Below are positions 1 to 8,827 of a DNA stretch of 30,823 bases, piece by piece. The stretch comes from Euryarchaeota archaeon UBA463 (lineage in GTDB: Archaea > Thermoplasmatota > Poseidoniia > Poseidoniales > Thalassarchaeaceae): the NCBI GenBank assembly GCA_002501805.1, contig DAOI01000031.1, positions 1 to 30,823 of the forward strand. Direction: 5' to 3'. The stretch's first letter is position 1, and the number at the start of each line of letters is the position of its first letter. The notes beneath the pieces are model-generated. The model was not told the DNA's origin. It saw nothing but the letters and a program-made list of their open reading frames with translations, and did not search any database. The position numbers were made by a program, and so were the translations under genes.

Positions 1-1434
1 GCGCTGGTTGGCGCGCCTGATGACAACATGGCTCTGGCACTACTGCCTGGTCATCGGATGCTGATCTCTGGGCAAGCCGCACAAGGTGTCGCCTACTCGG
101 CTAGGGGGTCGCAGATGGGGATGTTGATGTCCATACCACTCCTAATCGTAGCCAGATTACTATTCGGAGAGAACCCGGGTCTAGGGCTGTACGAGTCCAG
201 CAGGGATATTCTCCCTTGGCTACTACTGATTATCTCCATATTCCTCATCATGACTGAAACGACCAGGTTAGCATGGCCTGAGTGGATGCAAAGGGCTACT
301 AGGAATTTCAAGATCCCCCTTCCAAGGCCTATTAATGTAGATTTTCCAATTGGCAGATTCAGGTACAAGAGAAACTGGAATGAGATAGATTTGAGCATGG
401 GTTCCAGTTCTAGAGTGGCGGGGACTCTGGTCGCTACTGCATTCTTCCTAATCTGTGGATTCTACGGTTGGGCAGTATTCGAACTACCCGGTAGATCCCC
501 AGTAGGAATGCCTTCTGCAACTCTGCTATTTCCCGGTTTGGCCGGGCTATTCGGAATAGCTAACCTGATAGATATCTACGTTACGACCTCTGAAATTCCG
601 CCTCAGAAGCAGAACTGGGAAATGCCTCCGATGAGGCCTTTGGCAGTCCCCACATTTCTCTCAGCCGTAGTATCTTCAGTAATGGCCATTCTTCCGGGCA
701 TGACTGCCGCTCAGGCAACTGTTGTGGTCATGAGTGCTAGAAATTTGTGGGGTAGGCTGACGGATCCTAATTATATTCCAGCGGACTTCGAGCACGGCAT
801 ACAGCCCGGATTCGTCCCAAAGCAATCTTTCACTAGCATCTCAGGAGATTTGGATGGGCTTTCCTCCGAGGAGAGAGAGCTCTTTGAATCGGCACTAGGA
901 GAGGCCGCAGAGGCCAGTCCGGACTTGGATCTCGGTGCCCAGAGTCAGCAACAGGATCTTGAGGTGATTGCGGTTCTTTCTTCAGTGAACACTGCCGTGA
1001 CTGTCATGGTACTGGGTTTCCTCTACATGGTGGGAAGGCCGAGGAGTGGTGCGGCGCTGGCCCTTAACATGATGTACCCGATAGACGGATGGAACGCCGT
1101 TGAACCTCCTGCAGATTTCGTTAGGTTGCTTGGAATAACTATCGCAGCTGGGCTGTTCGCCGTCCCAGTAATGATTGAGGTTGGTAAGGGCATGCTGAAA
1201 ATGCATGAAATCGTACCACTGAGGACACTTGTTTTCTCCGTGGCTGGGTTCGTGAGCATACTAGTCTGGCTTTCAACCGGGTGGGTCGGGGTAGGCGTAC
1301 TGATTGTAGGAACCGGCCTTGGACTGATGCCGCCTCGGATAGGAATTAGGAGGAGTCATGCTATGGGAATAATACTAGTTCCGATCATGCTTTACACATT
1401 TGCTCAGACGTTTGATAGCTTTGGTTTCATATGA
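1..1434 (+). CDS. TctA/DUF112-family integral membrane permease (5' truncated by window edge)
   Basis: Multi-spanning membrane protein, about 9 hydrophobic segments. The frame is open to base 1 and the residues before the first ATG (base 28) continue smoothly into a family-like segment ending in 'LPGHRM', so the gene starts upstream of the window. Family marks are 'LPGMTAAQAT' mid-protein, a conserved 'VLSSVNTAVTVM' helix, and a C-terminal 'MPPRIGIRRSHAMG' followed by a last helix; this resembles the archaeal DUF112 branch of the tripartite tricarboxylate transporter TctA fold. TctA proteins are the large membrane subunit of carboxylate uptake systems; the archaeal branch usually lacks the bacterial periplasmic binding protein, so its substrate is unknown. 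No transporter partner is visible downstream. A polar loop rich in Glu, Asp and Gln lies at about bases 840-960. Sure of the membrane family, unsure of substrate. Confidence 0.72.
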   Translation, partial: ALVGAPDDNMALALLPGHRMLISGQAAQGVAYSARGSQMGMLMSIPLLIVARLLFGENPGLGLYESSRDILPWLLLIISIFLIMTETTRLAWPEWMQRATRNFKIPLPRPINVDFPIGRFRYKRNWNEIDLSMGSSSRVAGTLVATAFFLICGFYGWAVFELPGRSPVGMPSATLLFPGLAGLFGIANLIDIYVTTSEIPPQKQNWEMPPMRPLAVPTFLSAVVSSVMAILPGMTAAQATVVVMSARNLWGRLTDPNYIPADFEHGIQPGFVPKQSFTSISGDLDGLSSEERELFESALGEAAEASPDLDLGAQSQQQDLEVIAVLSSVNTAVTVMVLGFLYMVGRPRSGAALALNMMYPIDGWNAVEPPADFVRLLGITIAAGLFAVPVMIEVGKGMLKMHEIVPLRTLVFSVAGFVSILVWLSTGWVGVGVLIVGTGLGLMPPRIGIRRSHAMGIILVPIMLYTFAQTFDSFGFI

Positions 1435-1500
1435 TAAAACCTTCAAAAAATTGACTTCAGTAGAAAGCTCAACCACTGTAACCCTTATCATTAGTACATG

Positions 1501-1517
1501 ACTCCCGGGAAGGGAGT
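1501..1517 (+). promoter_or_regulatory. Short hairpin overlapping the ribosome-binding G-run before the CD36-like gene
   Basis: ACTCCC (1501-1506) and GGGAGT (1512-1517) form a perfect 6-bp inverted repeat with a 5-nt loop. The 3' arm is the only Shine-Dalgarno-like G-run, about 9 nt before ATG 1527, so folding would hide it. A similar hairpin lies at the same distance from the ATG of the next surface-protein gene. A role is inference; the repeat is directly visible. Confidence 0.35.
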
Positions 1518-1526
1518 GTGGCGATA

Positions 1527-4166
1527 ATGACGGACAAAAGGACAATGGCGATTGGGATAGGAGCTCTGCTCTTGCTTGTTAATTTAGGGCTGATAGTTAC
1601 TGGTTTTGTAGATGGGCAGATTGAGAGCACTGTTGAAGGTGCTGTTGCCGATGGAATGGACGGAATGGACGATGATGGCAATATGGATTACACCTATGAC
1701 TACGACGACGATTGGTTGAATGTATCCGGTGAAAAGGCCTACTTCGCTAATTCTATCTCCAATCTTGAAGATGTTCAGGCAAATGGGGCTGATCCAACTT
1801 ACGAGATGATAGGTCCTTTCATCTACTACGAGAATACGACGCGTGAGATTCTAGACTTCGATTATGATGAGAATACAATTACTTACTCTGGGTATGAGAT
1901 ATACGAATGGTGTGAGGACTGCACTTGGATGGACGATGAAGGCGTGGAGCACGCATCCGTTTCGGGAGATACCCTCACAAATCAAGTGAACATTCTCTGG
2001 AACACCCAGAGAGTGGCTGGAATGAATACTGGTATCGAATATCTAGAGATTTTCGCCCAAGGAATGTTTGCAGCCAATATGATCGAGTTCGATCTCGCAA
2101 ACAGAGCACCTAGTATTTGGGCATCTGAGGACATCAGTTCTATGATGACAGAAACTACCACTGGGGATATGGTACTAGCTGGTGCATATCTCGCGGCTGG
2201 AGGAGACGCTGGAATGGCAACATCCTTCCAGAATCTCGAACAGTCCGTAATGTATGATGCCACAGACCCGTCCACGGGTGTTTGTATAGCCCTAACTTGT
2301 GACATCGGTCCAGTTCTGGTTACCGGAATGGGTGCCCCTGATGGAGGGCAGGTGACGCAGACTAGAGCGGCACTGTATGGATACGGCGATAGAGCCGAGC
2401 CAGAACTATCTGCGATTGACCTAGGAGTGTATGCCTTGGCAGCTAACGCCTTCGCGACAAGAGGAGGTGGTGACGAGATCAACAATGAGACTCCTCAGCT
2501 GAGAGAGAGATTCCAAGAGGTAAGTGGTGTCAATATAATCAATCCAGATACACTTGACTTCCTTCTTTTCGATGACTTCAACGGACTACTTGGGACCTTC
2601 ACACTTTCTGGCGTCACCCTCCCCGGAATGGTAGTTGGACTCCTGTTGCCTCTACAGAGCGGTGACTACTTCACTGCAATGGAGACCTACAATGTCGGAC
2701 TACTCACCGTAGTCGATATCGCCACATATGCTGAGACATGGGTCGGTTTGGGCCTATTAGGCTCACCCACGGAATTCGAAAATATTCTACTGGGAGGCCA
2801 AGGGACCCTTACTGCTCCGGAATGGTGGATGGGTGCCTTTGGAGGGCTTGACTCGTTAGGTGGGACATACATCGAGGTTGGACTAAATATTGGGGATTAT
2901 GTTGGAATGGCTTCACTATCTGCCGAAAAGGCGGACTTCATTCTAAACGATGATAGCATCGGTCTAAAGACAACTTTCTCAAGAGAGTTCGTCTATGGCG
3001 AGATAGCTGGAATGTCGCTTCCAGATGAGAATGGAGTTCAGTCTGTTTGGGATGATGCTTATGTCGCGAATCTGTATGACATCGATGAGAGCTCAGCGGG
3101 TGCCCTACGATCGTGGGTTGGGGACTTCGTTTTCGAAGTTGTAATGCCTGTCCTCATTACCTTCCTCAGTGGTAACACCGAGTATTACTCGATGCCCATA
3201 ACTCATTGGCTGTTCGGCTTCAGTGATGCTGCAAGCGCTTCCTTTGGATTCTTCCCCTGGGTTAGCTTGGAGACCAATCTGACCTACTACGGATCTGATG
3301 GAATAGGTACTGGCGACTTCTCAGTTTACAAGATGAGCACTGCTGGAGAGACCAAAGGCCAGAGACTTGCCCAGGGTTACATCAACTCTGATGGAGATGG
3401 CCTGTGCGACTATGACTACGATTCAAGTGGTGTGTTCATAGGGTACGACCTTCCCTGTGAAGAAGGTCAAGTTTACGGAATGACCGAGCATCTAACTTGG
3501 AGGGCTCCTCACAGAGAGGATGGTTCACTAGGTCTGCTTTCTGACCACGCTGGAAATACAGACACGTCGCTGATGGGAACCATTGGCGGAGTCTCCGCTC
3601 CGCTGGCAAGTCCTAGTGATCCATTCTTAGTGAATGTCGCGGGATACGCTATCGCAACTTCCGAAGTTGGCGAGGACGTTGAGTTCAAAGGAATCCCCAT
3701 GGTAGAGCACAGGGTTAGCTTGAATCCAGCCAATACACAAATCCAAGGGAAAATCCTAGGTGCGGGAAATTGGGTGGATGCGCTCCCAGGGGCATTGCCT
3801 GTTTACCTTGGTGCGGACATCGACATGAAAGTCGAGCCAATCTCTAATGCAGTTATGTACGGTAAGGTGAAAGTGACCTTCCACCTAGATATGAGAGGTA
3901 CTGGTTCATCTAATCCTGTCATCGGAGAAGATACAATGCCAGTGTTCGAGATTCACACTTACAGCGAGATAGCTGATGAGGATGCTTCTGACTTCAATGC
4001 GCAAGTCACCGATAACATGGGACCATTTGGGTGGACCAACTTCGGCGGCAGTGTTGGCGGAATCCTTCTGGTGATTTCGGTCGTGCAGGCTATGTTCTAC
4101 GTAATTGGAATCGGATTGATTGCATATGGCGGACTAGTCATGAAGGACGAAGATGGGAATCCCTGA
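1527..4166 (+). CDS. CD36/LIMP-2-like membrane protein with large ectodomain
   Basis: About 879 residues: a short basic N-terminus, one transmembrane helix (residues 7-27), a large acidic ectodomain and a second helix near the C-terminus followed by a short charged tail. This two-helix layout is that of CD36/SCARB proteins. Local resemblances are an early 'YEMIGPFIYYENTTRE' segment (CD36: GPYxYRE), 'THWLFGFSD' (CD36: LWGYxDP), then 'LETNLTYYGSDG' before a threonine-glycine segment, and late 'GIPMVEHRVSLNP' (CD36: EH..yldieP). The ectodomain is longer than the usual ~400 residues. Eukaryotic members bind or carry lipids and lipoproteins; that role here is inference. The frame opens at GTG 1518, but ATG 1527 has a G-run at a better distance and was chosen. 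The gene stands alone between the permease and the PLD operon. Alternative: an unrelated archaeal surface protein with convergent topology. Confidence 0.55.
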   Translation: MTDKRTMAIGIGALLLLVNLGLIVTGFVDGQIESTVEGAVADGMDGMDDDGNMDYTYDYDDDWLNVSGEKAYFANSISNLEDVQANGADPTYEMIGPFIYYENTTREILDFDYDENTITYSGYEIYEWCEDCTWMDDEGVEHASVSGDTLTNQVNILWNTQRVAGMNTGIEYLEIFAQGMFAANMIEFDLANRAPSIWASEDISSMMTETTTGDMVLAGAYLAAGGDAGMATSFQNLEQSVMYDATDPSTGVCIALTCDIGPVLVTGMGAPDGGQVTQTRAALYGYGDRAEPELSAIDLGVYALAANAFATRGGGDEINNETPQLRERFQEVSGVNIINPDTLDFLLFDDFNGLLGTFTLSGVTLPGMVVGLLLPLQSGDYFTAMETYNVGLLTVVDIATYAETWVGLGLLGSPTEFENILLGGQGTLTAPEWWMGAFGGLDSLGGTYIEVGLNIGDYVGMASLSAEKADFILNDDSIGLKTTFSREFVYGEIAGMSLPDENGVQSVWDDAYVANLYDIDESSAGALRSWVGDFVFEVVMPVLITFLSGNTEYYSMPITHWLFGFSDAASASFGFFPWVSLETNLTYYGSDGIGTGDFSVYKMSTAGETKGQRLAQGYINSDGDGLCDYDYDSSGVFIGYDLPCEEGQVYGMTEHLTWRAPHREDGSLGLLSDHAGNTDTSLMGTIGGVSAPLASPSDPFLVNVAGYAIATSEVGEDVEFKGIPMVEHRVSLNPANTQIQGKILGAGNWVDALPGALPVYLGADIDMKVEPISNAVMYGKVKVTFHLDMRGTGSSNPVIGEDTMPVFEIHTYSEIADEDASDFNAQVTDNMGPFGWTNFGGSVGGILLVISVVQAMFYVIGIGLIAYGGLVMKDEDGNP

Positions 4167-4224
4167 TCGCAGAAGAAGAGGAATAATTACCCACTCTTGT
4201 TGATAATTGGCACGAAGGGTTTGA

Positions 4225-4239
4225 ACCCCCAGTAGGGGT
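4225..4239 (+). promoter_or_regulatory. Short hairpin overlapping the G-run before the PLD surface-protein gene
   Basis: ACCCC (4225-4229) and GGGGT (4235-4239) pair around a 5-nt loop. The 3' arm is the likely ribosome-binding G-run, 10 nt before ATG 4250. Stem size, loop size and distance to the ATG match the hairpin at 1501-1517. The pairing is visible; any regulatory role is inference. Confidence 0.3.
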
Positions 4240-4249
4240 GGCGCGTACC

Positions 4250-7200
4250 ATGCAAGGGCGTAGTGGTAAGGGTGCAGTCGTCCTTGCTCTGACCATACTC
4301 TTGCTAATGTCTCTGTATCCAGTAGTGGAATCGGGACTTAGTGATTCTAAGATGGGAAATGCAGTGAGTCGGTCTACGGCATGCTCGGAAGTTTGCATTA
4401 ATGAGTTAATGCCTAATGCTGATGGTTCCGATCAAGGAATATTCCCTAATGGAGAATGGGTCGAACTGTACAATTCTGGACCTACAGGGATTAATCTTCA
4501 GGATTGGACTCTCGAAGATATTGGAGGTTGGGTTCACCCTATTGATTCTACAACATGGGTTGGGTTCTCAGAATTAGATGAGTCGTATGTTATCGCTGCG
4601 GGCACTTATGCTGTGATTGCAGAGAACGAGGTAGGAACTCTTCGACTTAACAATGCAGGTGAGACTCTATATCTCAAGAATTCCAATGGGGCAATCGTCC
4701 ACACAGTAACAACTGGAGAGGCATCTAATGGGGTCTCGAAGGTCCAAGGCTCTGACACTTCTGCAGACTGGATTGACTCGGAGGAGAATACCCCTGGTGG
4801 TGAGAACTCAGAAATCTCAGATGTGGATGACCCCGATGAGTCTGGAGGAACTCCTTCTGATTTAACTCGAGTCATGATGGCCCCCAGTGGAGCAGAAGTC
4901 ACTGGTTTGCACATCAATTCTCTGGGCAATCTGTTCGTCAATGCCATGCATCCTGATGAGGACTACTATGATGCTACTGTTGGAGTAATCAATGGTGTTG
5001 ATTGGAATTCACTTCCAGATGTAGTTCCAGAATTGGATCTATCCAGCAGTGAGTGGGAAATCTGGCACGGAATTAGAGTCTCCCATGGAGAGTATCAGGT
5101 TATTGTTCAGAGTGGAGATGCTCTGTCCGAAGGAGGAGTTGCTGGGGGAATCTATGCTGCCGATGATGGAGATTTGCTATTCACAAGTCAGAAGCCAGAC
5201 TTCAACGCATTCGTTCCGCTGAACCCCCAGGGCACTAGGGGCTACTTGTACACGACTTGGGAGAGTCGTCCAGCAGGAGTTAGTCAACTTCTGATTCAGT
5301 GGAATTCTGACTCTCAAGAGTGGGATGTTCTAGGAGGGATGATGCAGGACCTGAGCGGCATGAATGGAGGATGGGTTCTTTGCTTTGGTTCAGTGAGCCC
5401 TTGGGGTACACCGCTTCTATCCGAGGAGCTATATTTCTCAGATACGAAGAATTGGAATGATGCTACCTACAACTACCATTCAGATCAACAAGAGTTGGCA
5501 GATTACCTAGGGTACTATCCTAATCCGTATGACTACGGGTGGATTGTCGAGATTAAAAATGCCGACACCGCCACTCCTAACTTCAACAAGCAATTCGCAA
5601 TGGGGCGATTCTCGCATGAAAATGCACAGGTCATGCCCGACGAGAAAACCGTGTACCTCTCTGATGATGGATACGATACTGTACTGTTCAAATTCATTGC
5701 AGACACGGCTGGAGACCTAGAATCTGGAACTCTGTATGCAGCAAAGGTAACTCAGGATTCTGGAACTGATCCTGCGACTACAGGATTCGATGTCGAGTGG
5801 ATGGAACTGGCATCTTCTAATGATGTTGAAATCGAATCCTGGATTGACGAATATGATGGAATTACGCCTTCGGATTTCATCTCCGACCAAAACTCGTACA
5901 TCTCAGATCAAGAAATCAATGATTGGGCCGAAAGTATGCTCGATGACGATTTAGATGGAGATGGTGAAGTCGGTACAGCATCGGACCATAGAGTGGCTTT
6001 CCTCGAGTCGAGAAAGGCCGCCGGCGCCATTGGAGCCACCGACGAGTGGAATAAAATGGAAGGGGTAGTATTCAATCCGGAAGCCCCTGGATATGTGTAT
6101 CTGGCAATGTCTGATATCCGATATGATATGTCTGATTCAGAAGGAGATATCAGGCTCTCACAGAATCGTTGCGGGATAGTCTACAGGATGCCTGTGGAAG
6201 ATAATTGGGATGTCAGACGGATCGAGCCTGTGGTCGCAGGCGGGGCTTACACCTCAGGGTCCTGCGACCCTAACCGAATTGCCGGGCCTGACAACCTAGC
6301 AGTGTTAGATGACGGCAGAGTCCTGATAGCTGAAGATACGGGGAAACATGACAACAATATGTTGTGGTTGTGGGAACCTCCTGTAGAGCCTTCAGAATGG
6401 GACGGTAGATATGATGTGAAGTTCACACGAATAATGCCATCAGAAGTTCCAGATAGAGACAATGACTGGTTTGAATTGACCAATACTGGCAATGAAGCAG
6501 TAAGTCTCGCAGGATGGACAATAGAGCGAATCCGTTCGACCACTCCTTGGGTTTCCGCCTTCAACGACATAGTAATCGATGCTGGACAGTCAGTAGTGTT
6601 GACCGAGAATCCTGCTAATCTACTAGCAGATGGAGGTATTGTAGCTCTCGATGGCAATGTGGCAATGAACAATATGCCATGGTTAGTAGACTCGGGTAGT
6701 TCATTGCAACTCAAGGCGCCCGATGGCACGGTAGTCGATACAATTGTCTTTGGCGGCGGAATCGCAGAGTTAGAGGGCTGGCAGGGTGCAGCCGTCTCTG
6801 TACCCGGAGACGGAACTCCTGGTCTGATTCTGATGCGCGGAACGGGGTGCGGTGATTATCCCGATTCTGACATGGGTTCGGATTGGGAGCAGAGATGGAT
6901 TAGGATTGGAGCATCCACATTCTGTGATGGAGGCGATTTCCTCACTGAGCAGAACTCTACTGCGGTGGCTTCTATTGGTCCTGAATCTACATATAATGAC
7001 CTAAGAAACTGGATAGATACTGCGCAGAGCGAGTTGCATCTCCATGTTTACCAATTCATGAGTACAGAATTGACCAGTGCGGTTATTGACGCCATAGATA
7101 GGGGCGTGGATGTAACACTACTGTTGGAGGATGGAATCCTAGATGGGGCTAGTACGGTCGATAACCAGAGAGGCCATGCTCAGGCCGTTCATGATGCCGG

Positions 7201-8827
7201 GGGCTTGGTCCTCTGGATGGAGGATCCTTCTCAGATAAGTTCGCCCTACAGGTACATCCACAGCAAGGTAGCAGTGAAAGATGCTGAAAGTGTGTGGATC
7301 TCGTCTGGCAATTGGAAGGAAACCAGCGCTCCTGTAGACCAAACAGGAAATCGTGAATGGTCCCTAATTGTGAACTCCGCCGACTTGGCAAACTTGGTAC
7401 TCTCGAGAATGGAATGGGATGAGAATCAGAATAGTCTCCATATCTCAACTCATCAGTCGAGGCATTCACCTTCTTCTGAGTGGGTGATGGATTCAGCCCA
7501 GAATGCCACCTCACAGAATACTCCTGAGTTGATTGCTGGGCCGTTCGATGGGAAGCTGATAACGTGTCCAGACGATTGTGTCGCATCAACAGTACAGATG
7601 ATCTCATCTGCAGAGTCCTCGATCGATCTTTCTGTGCAATATCTCGATTTGGACTGGTACTGGGGTTTCGGTGAGAATCCCCTGATTGAGGCGTTACATG
7701 AAGCGGCTATCAGAGGAGTACAGATTCGACTTATCCTAAACGGATTTTATGCCGAGTGGGACGACGAAATAAGAGACACTATTCACATGTTCAATACAGA
7801 CTGGAACGGGACACAAGGTTTGGATACCACTGCCAGACTGATGTCAACATCAGAAAATATCTCCAAACTCCACAACAAGGGAGCAATAATAGATGGTTCT
7901 AGCGTCCTTGTTGGAAGTATGAATTGGGGATCGAGTGCGGCCCTCAGGAATAGAGAGATGGGGATACTGATTAACAATGAAGAGCTTGCTTCGAAGTATC
8001 TTTCCTCCTTTGAATCGGATTGGGGAAGAATGGATTCCAACACTGACTCCGACGGTGATTTGATGCCGGACTTTTGGGAGGAGCTGTACGGATTGAACCG
8101 TCACTCTGCGGCAATAATAGGAACTGCATTGAGCGAGCAGTCAATGGATCCTGATTCCGATGGCTTGAACAACTTGAATGAGTATCTACTCGGTGGCAAT
8201 CCCCTAGAGGTGGACACGGATGGAGACTGTATTTTCGACGGTAATGAGGAGGCTTTTGCTCAGAGTGTTCTTCGATCGCCCAATATTGCCATGCTGTCTG
8301 GAGATGTCGATGAGAATGGAATACCTGACGGAGAGCAATGGGGCTGTGATGAAATCACTTCGACGGAGCCTGTAGAAAATGAGACCGATGAAGATCCTGA
8401 TGAGGAAGATGAAGAGGAAGATGAAGAGGAGGGTTTCCTAGATATCAGGGAAGATGCAATGTCGCGTCCGGGAGCTACTCTTCTGTTCGGATTGATGGCT
8501 TTTTCCGCGATTGCTCTATTGATTGCTTCATGGGCCTCATTCAGGAGGCCTAGGAGTGCGACCGATGAGATTCTGATAGATGACTCGGGATACAGATTTG
8601 ACGACTCCGGATCAAAATTAGCAATTCTGAAAGGAACTAGCTTCGATAGCGATTCGGCCGATTCACGATCCCTCACCAGAGGCAAGGACGATGGCTTCCA
8701 CGGCGACATTGTCCTTGATGGATTTGGATTTGATAGAGACGGAACTACCAGGGATGAAATCCAGTGGAGGCTTGACTCTGGGCAGACAATGGAAGAGATT
8801 AGGAAAGATCTCGGAGAGGAAGAGTGA
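4250..8827 (+). CDS. Giant surface protein: lamin-tail, PhoX-like, lamin-tail and two PLD domains, Ca-binding repeats, TM anchor
   Basis: About 1525 residues (positions below count from GTG 4238, 4 codons upstream). An N-terminal signal helix is followed by a lamin-tail-like domain (about 48-185, 'INELMPN', 'GEWVELYNSG'). A PhoX/DUF839-like beta-propeller follows (about 200-725, 'DEKTVYLSDDG', 'GTLYAAK', 'GPDNLAVLDDGRVLIAEDTG'). A second lamin-tail domain (about 728-835) precedes two phospholipase-D units (about 915-1060 and 1110-1260). The second PLD motif is canonical (HNKGAIIDGSSVLVGSMNW); the first has SSGN in place of GSxN. TSP3-like DxDxDG repeats (1267-1345), an acidic linker, a TM helix (1411-1436) and a cytoplasmic tail end the protein. 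PLD-fold enzymes hydrolyse phosphodiesters, so an extracellular nuclease or phospholipase is likely; PhoX-like domains are often Ca/Fe phosphatases. The stop overlaps the phosphorylase start by one base (TGATG), suggesting phosphate and nucleoside scavenging. ATG 4250 was preferred for its spacing from the G-run. Confidence 0.8.
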   Translation: MQGRSGKGAVVLALTILLLMSLYPVVESGLSDSKMGNAVSRSTACSEVCINELMPNADGSDQGIFPNGEWVELYNSGPTGINLQDWTLEDIGGWVHPIDSTTWVGFSELDESYVIAAGTYAVIAENEVGTLRLNNAGETLYLKNSNGAIVHTVTTGEASNGVSKVQGSDTSADWIDSEENTPGGENSEISDVDDPDESGGTPSDLTRVMMAPSGAEVTGLHINSLGNLFVNAMHPDEDYYDATVGVINGVDWNSLPDVVPELDLSSSEWEIWHGIRVSHGEYQVIVQSGDALSEGGVAGGIYAADDGDLLFTSQKPDFNAFVPLNPQGTRGYLYTTWESRPAGVSQLLIQWNSDSQEWDVLGGMMQDLSGMNGGWVLCFGSVSPWGTPLLSEELYFSDTKNWNDATYNYHSDQQELADYLGYYPNPYDYGWIVEIKNADTATPNFNKQFAMGRFSHENAQVMPDEKTVYLSDDGYDTVLFKFIADTAGDLESGTLYAAKVTQDSGTDPATTGFDVEWMELASSNDVEIESWIDEYDGITPSDFISDQNSYISDQEINDWAESMLDDDLDGDGEVGTASDHRVAFLESRKAAGAIGATDEWNKMEGVVFNPEAPGYVYLAMSDIRYDMSDSEGDIRLSQNRCGIVYRMPVEDNWDVRRIEPVVAGGAYTSGSCDPNRIAGPDNLAVLDDGRVLIAEDTGKHDNNMLWLWEPPVEPSEWDGRYDVKFTRIMPSEVPDRDNDWFELTNTGNEAVSLAGWTIERIRSTTPWVSAFNDIVIDAGQSVVLTENPANLLADGGIVALDGNVAMNNMPWLVDSGSSLQLKAPDGTVVDTIVFGGGIAELEGWQGAAVSVPGDGTPGLILMRGTGCGDYPDSDMGSDWEQRWIRIGASTFCDGGDFLTEQNSTAVASIGPESTYNDLRNWIDTAQSELHLHVYQFMSTELTSAVIDAIDRGVDVTLLLEDGILDGASTVDNQRGHAQAVHDAGGLVLWMEDPSQISSPYRYIHSKVAVKDAESVWISSGNWKETSAPVDQTGNREWSLIVNSADLANLVLSRMEWDENQNSLHISTHQSRHSPSSEWVMDSAQNATSQNTPELIAGPFDGKLITCPDDCVASTVQMISSAESSIDLSVQYLDLDWYWGFGENPLIEALHEAAIRGVQIRLILNGFYAEWDDEIRDTIHMFNTDWNGTQGLDTTARLMSTSENISKLHNKGAIIDGSSVLVGSMNWGSSAALRNREMGILINNEELASKYLSSFESDWGRMDSNTDSDGDLMPDFWEELYGLNRHSAAIIGTALSEQSMDPDSDGLNNLNEYLLGGNPLEVDTDGDCIFDGNEEAFAQSVLRSPNIAMLSGDVDENGIPDGEQWGCDEITSTEPVENETDEDPDEEDEEEDEEEGFLDIREDAMSRPGATLLFGLMAFSAIALLIASWASFRRPRSATDEILIDDSGYRFDDSGSKLAILKGTSFDSDSADSRSLTRGKDDGFHGDIVLDGFGFDRDGTTRDEIQWRLDSGQTMEEIRKDLGEEE

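Noticed and set aside
4213..4240. TTTGAACCCCC-like T-arm sequence suggesting a tRNA
   Set aside because: No acceptor, anticodon or D-arm around it; the complementary C and G runs form only a short hairpin before a start codon.
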